A stretch of DNA of 64,000 nucleotides, taken from assembly GCF_004211145.1 (NCBI RefSeq), contig NZ_SEBS01000017.1, positions 1 to 64,000 of the forward strand, written 5' to 3'. Shown piece by piece: positions 45,373-53,333 of the stretch. Numbering within the stretch: position 1 is the stretch's first letter; every line of letters starts with the position of its first letter. The DNA is from Flavobacterium sp. GTDB lineage: Bacteria > Bacteroidota > Bacteroidia > Flavobacteriales > Flavobacteriaceae. The position numbers and the translations under genes were made by a program. The notes below the pieces were generated by a model that searched no databases, was not told where the DNA came from, and saw only the letters and a list, made by a program, of their open reading frames with translations.

Positions 45373-46536
45373 ATGATACAGTTAGCAAACAGATTAAACA
45401 CCGTCGAAGAATACTACTTCTCCCAAAAACTACGCGAGGTCCGCGAACTCATCGCCGCCGGAAATCCCGTAATCAACATGGGAATCGGTAGTCCCGATTT
45501 GCAACCGTCCGAAGCCGTGATTTCAGCGATAAAAGACGCGATGTCTGACGCCGGAGCGCACCAATATCAATCGTATCAAGGTTTGCCCGAGCTCAGGAAA
45601 GCGATCGCAAATTTCTACAAAACCCAATTCGATGTCGACGCCGATTTCAATTCGGAGATTTTGCCGCTCATGGGTTCGAAAGAAGGCATCATGCACATTT
45701 CGCTCGCATTTTTGAACGAAGGCGATGAGGTTTTAATCCCGAACCCGGGTTATCCGACGTATTCTTCGGTGACGAATCTCGTCGGTGCAATCCCGAAATA
45801 TTACGACTTGACCGAGAATCTGGATTGGCAGCCCGATTTCGATGCTTTGGAAAATCAAGATTTGAGCAAAGTTAAAATCATGTGGGTGAATTATCCGCAC
45901 ATGCCGACGGGCGCGCGAGGTTCCTTGGAATTGTTTGAAAAACTGATCGCTTTCGCGAAAAAGCATTCAATCCTGATCGTAAACGACAATCCGTATAGTT
46001 TTGTGTTGAACGATGCTCCGATGTCGATTTTCCAGGTTAAAGGCGCGAAAGACGTTGCACTCGAATTGAATTCGCTTTCGAAAACGTTTAACTTATCAGG
46101 CTGGCGCGTCGGGTTCGTCATCGGGAACAAATCGTTGGTCGACGCGGTTCTCAAAGTGAAAAGCAACATGGATTCGGGTATGTTTTACGGCATTCAGAAA
46201 GGCGCGATCGCTGCACTTGAATCGGGAAAGGAATGGTTCGAGAAGCAAAACGAAATTTATAAACGCCGACGCGATTTGGTTTTCAAATTTGCGGATTCGT
46301 TGGAATGTTCGTACGATACGAATTCAGCGGGAATGTTCGTTTGGGCGAAATTGCCATCGCACATTACAAACGCTGAAGCTTTCGTGGATAAATTGCTGTA
46401 TGAAAAGCACGTGTTCATTACGCCGGGATCGATTTTCGGGAGCAACGGAGACGGCTATATCCGATTTTCGCTGTGCTTGTCTGAGGAAAAAATAGAGGAA
46501 GTACTAATTAGATTTGAACAGAAATTAGAGATTTAG
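45373..46536 (+). CDS. PLP-dependent aminotransferase class I/II, probably aromatic
   Basis: The 387-residue enzyme starts MIQLANRLNTVEEYYFSQKLREVREL. The PLP lysine is Lys237 in NSLSKTFNLSGWRVGF. Other contacts are NMGIGSPDLQPSEAV, QYQSYQGLPELRKAIA, GSKEGIMH, IPNPGYPTY and VNYPHMPTGA, where the usual Asn-Pro pair is NYPHMPTGA. Placed between prephenate dehydratase and DAHP synthase, it is the likely transaminase for phenylpyruvate and 4-hydroxyphenylpyruvate. Family members also include LL-DAP and aspartate aminotransferases, so the substrate is inferred from context. Confidence 0.85.
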   Translation: MIQLANRLNTVEEYYFSQKLREVRELIAAGNPVINMGIGSPDLQPSEAVISAIKDAMSDAGAHQYQSYQGLPELRKAIANFYKTQFDVDADFNSEILPLMGSKEGIMHISLAFLNEGDEVLIPNPGYPTYSSVTNLVGAIPKYYDLTENLDWQPDFDALENQDLSKVKIMWVNYPHMPTGARGSLELFEKLIAFAKKHSILIVNDNPYSFVLNDAPMSIFQVKGAKDVALELNSLSKTFNLSGWRVGFVIGNKSLVDAVLKVKSNMDSGMFYGIQKGAIAALESGKEWFEKQNEIYKRRRDLVFKFADSLECSYDTNSAGMFVWAKLPSHITNAEAFVDKLLYEKHVFITPGSIFGSNGDGYIRFSLCLSEEKIEEVLIRFEQKLEI

Positions 46537-46553
46537 CCGCGGACTTAAATTTA

Positions 46554-46654
46554 GCCACGGATACACGGATTTTCACGGATAACGAAGACTGAAAGTTTTT
46601 TCTGAAAATCACTTTAACGCAAACCAAATCCGTGAAAATCCGTGTATCCGTGGC
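46554..46654. repeat. 27-bp perfect inverted repeat before the DAHP synthase gene
   Basis: Arms 46554-46580 and 46628-46654 are exact complements, with a 47-base spacer, and are identical to the arms at 35386 and 35494. A ccttcgtgacttcgcgtcttcgtggc block follows (46692-46720). Confidence 0.85.
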
Positions 46655-46750
46655 AAAAATACACCACGCAAGAAAAAATAAAAAACTTAGAGCCTTCGTG
46701 ACTTCGCGTCTTCGTGGCAAAAAAATCAAAACTAAAAACAAAAAGACAAA

Positions 46751-47833
46751 ATGGAAAACGATAAATCACTCCGCAACTGGCTCGATGCCTTAAACTTAAC
46801 TCATCCACTCGTAATCGCCGGCCCGTGCTCCGCCGAAACTGAAGACCAAGTCATGCAAATCGCGCGTGAATTGAAAGAATCCGATGTTTCTTTTTTCCGC
46901 GCCGGAATCTGGAAGCCAAGAACACGTCCCGGAGGATTCGAAGGCGTCGGTGCGATCGGACTCAAATGGCTCCAAAAAGCAAAAGCAGAAACAGGTTTGC
47001 CGATGGCCGTAGAAGTCGCGAATGCAACCCACGTGAAATTGGCGCTTGAACACGACATCGATGTACTTTGGATCGGAGCGCGCACGACCGTAAATCCGTT
47101 CGCCGTCCAGGAAATCGCAGACGCCTTGCAGGGAACCGACAAAATCGTGCTCGTCAAAAATCCCGTAAACCCGGATTTGGCGCTGTGGATCGGAGGGATC
47201 GAACGTTTGTACAACGCCGGAATCCGCAATCTAGGCGCGATCCACAGAGGATTTTCAACGTACGAAAAAACGAAATACCGCAATATTCCCGAATGGCAAC
47301 TGCCGATCGAACTGCAAAGTAAATTCCCTGATTTGCCGTTGATAAACGATCCGTCACACATCACGGGAAGACGCGACATGATCAAGGAAGTCGCCCAACA
47401 GGCGCTCGATTTAAACTTCGACGGATTGATCATCGAAACGCACATCGACCCTGAAAACGCTTGGAGCGACGCCGCCCAACAAGTAACGCCGACAGTCCTG
47501 AAAAAGATTTTCGAAGATCTGCGCATGCGGAAAATGACGATCGATGAGGACGATTTCAATTCAAAAATGAACAATCTCCGTGCAAGCATCGACATCGCCG
47601 ACACGAAAATCCTCGAAATCCTGGGCAATCGAATGAAGGTCGCCGAACAAATCGGACAACTCAAGAAAGAAAAGAACGTCGCGATTTTACAAAACAAACG
47701 CTGGAACGAAATCCTCGACAAGATGATTGCCGAAGGCGGCAGCAAAGGCCTTACCGAAGACTTCGTATTGAAGATTTTCAAGGCGATCCACCAGGAAAGT
47801 ATTACGCATCAGGAGAAGGTGATGAATGGATAA
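46751..47833 (+). CDS. bifunctional DAHP synthase / chorismate mutase type II
   Basis: The 360-residue protein joins two activities. Residues about 1-255 are a DAHP synthase: LVIAGPCSAETEDQVMQIA, FFRAGIWKPRTRPGGFEGVG, LWIGARTTVNPFAVQEIA, KNPVNPDLALWIGGIERL and NDPSHITGRRDMI. Residues about 265-355 are an AroQ-type chorismate mutase (MNNLRASIDIADTKILEILGNRMKVAEQIGQLKKEKNVAILQNKRWNEIL). It starts the shikimate pathway and also converts chorismate to prephenate, feeding PheA. This fusion is typical of Bacteroidetes. No prephenate dehydrogenase gene lies before it, where relatives have one. Confidence 0.95.
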   Translation: MENDKSLRNWLDALNLTHPLVIAGPCSAETEDQVMQIARELKESDVSFFRAGIWKPRTRPGGFEGVGAIGLKWLQKAKAETGLPMAVEVANATHVKLALEHDIDVLWIGARTTVNPFAVQEIADALQGTDKIVLVKNPVNPDLALWIGGIERLYNAGIRNLGAIHRGFSTYEKTKYRNIPEWQLPIELQSKFPDLPLINDPSHITGRRDMIKEVAQQALDLNFDGLIIETHIDPENAWSDAAQQVTPTVLKKIFEDLRMRKMTIDEDDFNSKMNNLRASIDIADTKILEILGNRMKVAEQIGQLKKEKNVAILQNKRWNEILDKMIAEGGSKGLTEDFVLKIFKAIHQESITHQEKVMNG

Positions 47834-47840
47834 TTAGAAA

Positions 47841-47960
47841 ATTAGAAAATTAGCGGATTAGCGAATTAGGCGATTCGACGCGACGACTTTTAGGAAATTT
47901 GGCCTTGCGAGAAAGTTTTTTAAAGTTTCGGGACATTCGCTAATCCGCTAATTTTCTAAT
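47841..47960. repeat. 26-bp perfect inverted repeat upstream of rsgA
   Basis: Arms 47841-47866 and 47935-47960 (attagaaaattagcgg...) are exact complements with a 68-base spacer. The left arm begins 8 bases past the DAHP synthase stop. Confidence 0.85.
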
Positions 47961-47964
47961 TCGC

Positions 47965-47972
47965 TAATTTTG
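47965..47972 (+). promoter_or_regulatory. -7-like box (TAATTTTG) directly before rsgA
   Basis: Perfect TAnnTTTG, but only 4 bases before the rsgA ATG, which would make the mRNA nearly leaderless. It is partly formed by the repeat word cgctaattt and may be fortuitous. Confidence 0.3.
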
Positions 47973-47976
47973 CGGC

Positions 47977-48951
47977 ATGACAGGAATCGTTTACAAATCA
48001 ACGGGAAGCTGGTACACGATCAAAACGGAATCGGGTGATTTTCTCGATTGTCGTATCAAAGGCAAGCTTCGTATTTCGGGAATCCGAAGCACGAATCCCG
48101 TGGCCGTGGGCGATGTCGTCGAATACGAACTCGACAAAAGTACCGACGAACACCGTGGCGTGATTACGAACATCAACGATCGCGACAATTATATCGTGCG
48201 CAAATCGGTAAACCTGTCCAAACAGATCCACATCATCGCGGCCAACGTCGACCAGGTTTTTTTGATCGTGACGATAAACAACCCGACGACCACGACGAGC
48301 TTCATAGACCGCTTCCTCGTTACCGCCGAAGCGTATGACATAAAAGCCGTTCTCGTATTCAACAAAATCGACACGTTCGACGATGCGATGCTCGACGAGC
48401 AATTGTATCTGCAACACATTTATACTCAAATTGGGTACGAATGCCTGCGGGTTTCGGCGACCCAAAACAAAGGAATCGACAAGTTGCGCGAGAAAATGAC
48501 GGGAAAGACGAGCATGTTCTCAGGACATTCGGGAGTCGGGAAATCGACATTGGTAAATGCGATAGAACCGACACTCGACTTGAAAACCAAGGCAATTTCA
48601 CTGCAACACCAACAAGGTCAGCATACCACGACGTTCGCCGAAATGTTCGATTTGTCGTTCGACGCCCGAATCATCGACACTCCGGGAATCCGCGGCTTTG
48701 GAATCATCGACATGGAAAAGGAAGAAATCGGCGATTATTTTCCCGAATTCTTCGCACTCAAACAAGACTGCAAATTCAACAATTGCCTGCACAAGGACGA
48801 GCCGAATTGCGCCGTGAAAGAAGCGCTCGAAAAAGACGAGATTTCGTGGTCACGATACAAAAGCTATATCCAAATCCTTGAAGGCGAGGATGAAAACTAT
48901 CGCTCGAACGACTTCGAGGACGAGCGCGCCAAAAATGAACACGAGCAATGA
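47977..48951 (+). CDS. rsgA: ribosome small subunit-dependent GTPase A
   Basis: The 324-residue circularly permuted GTPase has an N-terminal OB-fold (about 1-75), then G4 FNKID (128-132), G1 GHSGVGKST (183-191), G3 DTPGIRG (234-240), and a C-terminal zinc site with C265, C270, H272 and C278 in CKFNNCLHKDEPNC. It acts in late maturation of the 30S ribosomal subunit. The acidic C-terminal tail ends DERAKNEHEQ. Its stop overlaps the dtd start by four bases (ATGA), so the two are translationally coupled. Confidence 0.96.
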   Translation: MTGIVYKSTGSWYTIKTESGDFLDCRIKGKLRISGIRSTNPVAVGDVVEYELDKSTDEHRGVITNINDRDNYIVRKSVNLSKQIHIIAANVDQVFLIVTINNPTTTTSFIDRFLVTAEAYDIKAVLVFNKIDTFDDAMLDEQLYLQHIYTQIGYECLRVSATQNKGIDKLREKMTGKTSMFSGHSGVGKSTLVNAIEPTLDLKTKAISLQHQQGQHTTTFAEMFDLSFDARIIDTPGIRGFGIIDMEKEEIGDYFPEFFALKQDCKFNNCLHKDEPNCAVKEALEKDEISWSRYKSYIQILEGEDENYRSNDFEDERAKNEHEQ

Positions 48952-49400
48952 GAGTCGTCGTTCAACGCGTTTCTGAAGCCTCGGTGACCGTCGAAGGCGA
49001 AAAAATAGCAGCCATTGAGAAAGGCCTTTTGGTTCTCGTCGGGATTGAAGATTCAGACGCGAGCGAAGACATCGACTGGTTGTCGGCCAAGATCGCAAAC
49101 CTGAGGATTTTTGGAGACGAGAACGGCGTGATGAATTTGTCGGTCAAGGAAATCGCAGGCGACATCATCGTCGTAAGCCAGTTCACGCTTCACGCACTTA
49201 CCAAAAAAGGCAATCGTCCGTCGTACATCAAGGCATCCAAACCTGAAATCGCGATTCCGTTGTATGAACGATTCGTAGCCGAACTCGAGTTCGAAACGGG
49301 CCGAAAAGTCCAAACCGGCCGATTTGGCGCCGACATGAAAGTCGCACTTTTAAACGACGGTCCCGTCACGATCACAATCGATTCAAAAAACCGCGAATAG
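48948..49400 (+). CDS. dtd: D-aminoacyl-tRNA deacylase
   Basis: The 150-residue protein starts MRVVVQRVSEASVTVEGEKIAAI and has the DTD signatures VVSQFTLHALTKKGNRPSY (SQFTL) and the Gly-cisPro-type NDGPVTITI near the C-terminus. It hydrolyses D-Tyr and other D-aminoacyl-tRNAs, and achiral Gly mischarged on tRNA-Ala, in the cytoplasm. It starts inside the rsgA stop (ATGA). Together with rsgA, MazG-like and queA, it forms a translation and nucleotide quality-control set in the same strand run. Confidence 0.95.
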   Translation: MRVVVQRVSEASVTVEGEKIAAIEKGLLVLVGIEDSDASEDIDWLSAKIANLRIFGDENGVMNLSVKEIAGDIIVVSQFTLHALTKKGNRPSYIKASKPEIAIPLYERFVAELEFETGRKVQTGRFGADMKVALLNDGPVTITIDSKNRE

Positions 49401-49520
49401 TACTTGCTCAATTCAGAAATTGGATTACTTTTGAAACACCACAAAAGTTAAAGATTTCCAAATTTCCACTCGAATCCTCCATTGTTCACAAACAACTGGA
49501 GTAATACATTATTGTGTAAG

Positions 49521-51398
49521 ATGAAAATGAAAATGGTCTTTTGCCTTTTGTTGCTGTCGGCGGCATTGCAGGCGCAAAAATTGGAATATGCCGTGTTGGC
49601 GATTCCTGAGAATTTAAAGGAAAACGCAAATGCGGTGGTTCGTCATAAGAAGGTCGATGTCTTCGTCACGTCGAGGAAGTCGATAACGGTCAAGACGACC
49701 AGTGCCATTACCGTCTTAAATGAATCGGGTCTTTCGCGAATAGGCGCGATTGAAACCAGGGATGTGAAATCGATCGGAGCCACGCTGTACGACGCGCTTG
49801 GTTTCGAGATCAAGAAATTCAAACGCAAGGATTTTCATGAGGTGGCTGCCGATGACGGAGCGATGATATCAGATAACAAAAGGACGTTTCTCGACTTTAC
49901 GCCTGTCAGCTATCCGTTTACGATCGTCTATGAAAGCGAGATTTCAGATTCCAATACAGCTTTTATTCCATTGTGGTTTCCATTGAATCGTACGAACATG
50001 GGCATCGAGCGCAGTGAACTCAACATTACGTGCGCGCCCGAGTTGGGCCTCAGGTACAAAGAGGTGAATTTCGAGGGCTATGGTATCGCAAAAAAAGATA
50101 TTCCGAACGGCATGAGTTACTCGGCCACGAACTTGTCAGCATTTCGCGACGAGGCATATTCTCCTTCTGCTTCACGATTCTTGCCGCATGTCTTGTTCGG
50201 GCTCGATTCGTTTAATCTTGAAGGTCTTGACGGAAGTGCCACGACATGGAAAGATTTCGGCAGTTGGGAATACTATAATCTTATCTCAGGTACCGATGAA
50301 CTTGCCGACGAGACCAAAGCGAAAATTATAGCGCTGGTCGGACAGGAAACCGATCCCATAAAAAAGGCGAGGATTGTTTACAAATACGTACAGGATAAGA
50401 CGCGATACGTCGGAATACAACTAGGAATAGGCGGTTTCAGACCGATGAAGGCGAAAGATGTCGAACGACTTGGATACGGCGATTGCAAAGCCCTGACGAA
50501 TTATACACGGAGTTTGTTGAATGTCGTAGGCGTGCCATCATATTATGCGGAGCTTTACGGCGATCGCAATAAAATGGACCTGAATCCGGATTTTGCAAGC
50601 GTTCAAGGAAATCATGTCATCCTCGCGATCCCAATCGCCAACGATTATGTTTGGCTGGAATGTACAAGCCAAAAAGCGCCTTTCGGATACTTGGGTAATT
50701 TCACTGACGACCGGATGGCATTACTCCTCAAGCCGAACGGCGGTGAACTCGTGCGGACCAGCGTCTACAAAGACAACACGCAAATGTCGAAAGGAACTTA
50801 TGTGCTTGACGAAAACGGAACGATCAAAGGGAAAGTCGAAATAAAATCCAAAGGCATCCAATTCGATAATCGCATGCATTTGTCATCAGAATCGGCTGAC
50901 GAGCGCAAGAAATTCTACAAGGATTATTTTGGCATCAACAATCTCGTGCTTGAAAAAATTGACGTTTCCTCGAACTCTGAAAATGTCGAGTTCCTTGAAA
51001 ACATAAGCCTCAACGCTGAGCGTTACGGAGAGCTTCGCGGCAACAGGCTGTTCTTTCCCATCAATGCGTTTAATAAAGTGCTTACCGTGCCGCAACGTTA
51101 TCGGGCGCGAAAGAATCCGTTCGAGATACAACGGCCGTACACTGATTTTGACGAGGTGACGGTCGCTATTCCGCAAGGTTTCTCGATCGAGGCAAAACCT
51201 GAGAATATCGTGATTTCAGATAAGTTCGGCGATTATAAAATGGAATATCTCGTGGTCGATGCCCGACAAATCGTCTACAAGCGATCGCTCACGGTCAAAG
51301 ATGGTTATTACAAGAGCGAGGAGTACGAGAATTTCAGGAAATTCATGGAGCAGGTCGCAAAGGCCGACAATTCAAAAATAGTATTGGTTAAAAACTAA
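49521..51398 (+). CDS. DUF3857 / transglutaminase-like secreted protein, intact catalytic site
   Basis: The 625-residue protein begins MKMKMVFCLLLLSAALQAQ (signal peptide); an ATG 13 codons upstream is less signal-like. An N-terminal DUF3857 beta-domain (about 40-210) is followed by a transglutaminase-like domain (about 265-385) and a C-terminal DUF-type beta region. The cysteine-protease-type triad looks intact: Cys322 in YGDCKALT, His365 in QGNHVIL and an acid at Glu380 in VWLECT. It is probably periplasmic or outer-membrane associated, with unknown substrate. Two paralogues follow at 3-base gaps, both lacking the Cys and His. Confidence 0.85.
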   Translation: MKMKMVFCLLLLSAALQAQKLEYAVLAIPENLKENANAVVRHKKVDVFVTSRKSITVKTTSAITVLNESGLSRIGAIETRDVKSIGATLYDALGFEIKKFKRKDFHEVAADDGAMISDNKRTFLDFTPVSYPFTIVYESEISDSNTAFIPLWFPLNRTNMGIERSELNITCAPELGLRYKEVNFEGYGIAKKDIPNGMSYSATNLSAFRDEAYSPSASRFLPHVLFGLDSFNLEGLDGSATTWKDFGSWEYYNLISGTDELADETKAKIIALVGQETDPIKKARIVYKYVQDKTRYVGIQLGIGGFRPMKAKDVERLGYGDCKALTNYTRSLLNVVGVPSYYAELYGDRNKMDLNPDFASVQGNHVILAIPIANDYVWLECTSQKAPFGYLGNFTDDRMALLLKPNGGELVRTSVYKDNTQMSKGTYVLDENGTIKGKVEIKSKGIQFDNRMHLSSESADERKKFYKDYFGINNLVLEKIDVSSNSENVEFLENISLNAERYGELRGNRLFFPINAFNKVLTVPQRYRARKNPFEIQRPYTDFDEVTVAIPQGFSIEAKPENIVISDKFGDYKMEYLVVDARQIVYKRSLTVKDGYYKSEEYENFRKFMEQVAKADNSKIVLVKN

Positions 51399-51401
51399 AT
51401 C

Positions 51402-53330
51402 ATGAGAAAAATCATCTACTTTATTTTACTGCTGACTTTTTCGGCGAATGCACAATACAAGCTCGGCAAAGTGACCGTCGATGAATTGAAGGAAAAAGTC
51501 TGTCCGACCGATACGTCGGCAGCCGCAGCCATTTTGTTCAAGAAAGCCGATATCTCGTGGACGATCAATCCTGACGGCTACTGGAACGTGGTAACCGAAA
51601 CCAAAGTGAAGATCAAGATCTACAAGAAAGAAGGCTACAAATACGCCAATCACGAAGAAAGTTATTACACGGGAACAAATAGTGACCGAATCGATTTCGA
51701 CGATGCGGCGACCTATAATCTCGTCGACGGAAAGGTTGAAAAGACGAAACTCAAGAGCGAAGGGGAATTTACCGAGAAAACCGCCGAGAGCTGGAAGACG
51801 AAGAAAATCTCGCTTCCAAATGTCAAGGAAGGTTCCATCATCGAATATTCCGTCAGATATACGACATACAGGCTTACTACGTTCGGCGATTTTTACTTCC
51901 AATACGACGTACCCGTAAATTATATCGAATACAGGGTCGCGACGCCTGAAGATTATGAATACAACAGGTTTCTTGGCGGATACCTGCAACCTGAGCAAAA
52001 AGACGAAAAGCTTTTGGATGTCGCCGGTCGCTTCAACCAATTCCGGACAACATTCTCGATGTCGAATGTCAAGGCGATGAAAGATGAGGATTATGTGAAC
52101 AATATCGATAACTATCGCTCGCACGTTACGTACGAACTGTCGTCCAAGAAGAATAAGGGCTTCGTCGAAAAGCTCGCGACTGACTGGGCTTCGGTGAGTA
52201 AAAATATATATGAGGACGAGGATTTCGGGCCGCAGTTGCGCAAAGACAGCTATTTCGAAGAAGACCTGAAAGTAATTCTGGACGGTGCGAAAACACCCGA
52301 TGAAAAAATGAACGTCATTTTCAAATTCGTGCAATCGCGCATGGTTTGGAATGAAAGAAACAGTTATTACTGTCGGGATGGCGTCAAAACCGCATACAAG
52401 AACAAAACCGGAAATGTCGCTGAGATCAACCTGATGCTTACCGCGATGTTGCGCTACGGCGGCCTGACGGCAAATCCGGTCATCTTGAGTACGCGCGCAA
52501 ACGGTATCGCGCTTTTCCCGAGCCGGACCGCTTTCAATTATGTGATCGCAGCCGTGGAAACGCCGCAAGGCCAAATACTTCTCGATGCGACTAGCAAAAA
52601 TTCATTGCCGAATGTACTGCCTTTCCGCGTTTTGAACTGGAACGGACGGATTATCCGCAAGGACGGAACATCGGCCGAGGTAAATTTAATGCCCGACAAA
52701 AATTCGAAAGAAGTCGTGAACCTGTTGGCGACGATAGACTCGAAAGGCTCCGTTTCCGGGCAAATGCGCGATATTTACAGCGATTACAACGCCTATAGCT
52801 TCCGTGAAAATTATTCGGGAGTCGCCAAGGAAAGCTATCTGGAGAAATTGGAGAAACGATATAATGGAATTTCGGTGAACGATTATTCGGTCCAAAACGA
52901 CCGCGAACTCGAAAAACCGGTTATGGAAGCCTACACGTTCACGCATGATAACGTCGTCGAGGTCATCGGAGACAGGATTTATTTTTCGCCCATGCTTTTC
53001 CTGGCGCGTGAAAATAATCCGTTCAAGCAGGAAGTCAGGGAATATCCGGTCGATTTCGGGTTTCCTTACCAGGATCGTTACTCGATTACGATCAATCTTC
53101 CCGATGGGTACGTGGTCGAATCGACGCCTTCGCCGGGATTGATTTCGACCGATTCAAATATCGGATCCTTCAAATATAACATCGCAAGTAATGGAAAGCA
53201 GATTCAGCTCTCTATCGTGCACGATATGAATTTCGCGGTCGTTTCGCAACAACATTACGAAACCCTAAAGATGTTCTACAGGGAAATGATCGCCAAGCAA
53301 AACGAGAAAATCGTCCTGCGCAAATCCTGA
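51402..53330 (+). CDS. DUF3857 protein with degenerate transglutaminase-like site
   Basis: The 642-residue protein has a signal peptide (MRKIIYFILLLTFSANAQ), DUF3857 (about 50-240; LPNVKEGSIIEYSVRY) and a transglutaminase-like fold (about 290-400). Where the nucleophile should be it reads GNVAEIN (Val339) and the histidine position reads FNYVIA (Tyr380); only Asp395 in LLDAT remains. It is probably not a catalyst. It starts 3 bases after the catalytic-looking paralogue and ends 3 bases before a close homologue, suggesting one operon and perhaps one complex. The function is unknown. Confidence 0.83.
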   Translation: MRKIIYFILLLTFSANAQYKLGKVTVDELKEKVCPTDTSAAAAILFKKADISWTINPDGYWNVVTETKVKIKIYKKEGYKYANHEESYYTGTNSDRIDFDDAATYNLVDGKVEKTKLKSEGEFTEKTAESWKTKKISLPNVKEGSIIEYSVRYTTYRLTTFGDFYFQYDVPVNYIEYRVATPEDYEYNRFLGGYLQPEQKDEKLLDVAGRFNQFRTTFSMSNVKAMKDEDYVNNIDNYRSHVTYELSSKKNKGFVEKLATDWASVSKNIYEDEDFGPQLRKDSYFEEDLKVILDGAKTPDEKMNVIFKFVQSRMVWNERNSYYCRDGVKTAYKNKTGNVAEINLMLTAMLRYGGLTANPVILSTRANGIALFPSRTAFNYVIAAVETPQGQILLDATSKNSLPNVLPFRVLNWNGRIIRKDGTSAEVNLMPDKNSKEVVNLLATIDSKGSVSGQMRDIYSDYNAYSFRENYSGVAKESYLEKLEKRYNGISVNDYSVQNDRELEKPVMEAYTFTHDNVVEVIGDRIYFSPMLFLARENNPFKQEVREYPVDFGFPYQDRYSITINLPDGYVVESTPSPGLISTDSNIGSFKYNIASNGKQIQLSIVHDMNFAVVSQQHYETLKMFYREMIAKQNEKIVLRKS

Positions 53331-53333
53331 CGT

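Noticed and set aside
46537..46750. Remnant of tyrA
   Set aside because: All three frames on both strands were read as repeat words; no prephenate dehydrogenase motif could be seen.
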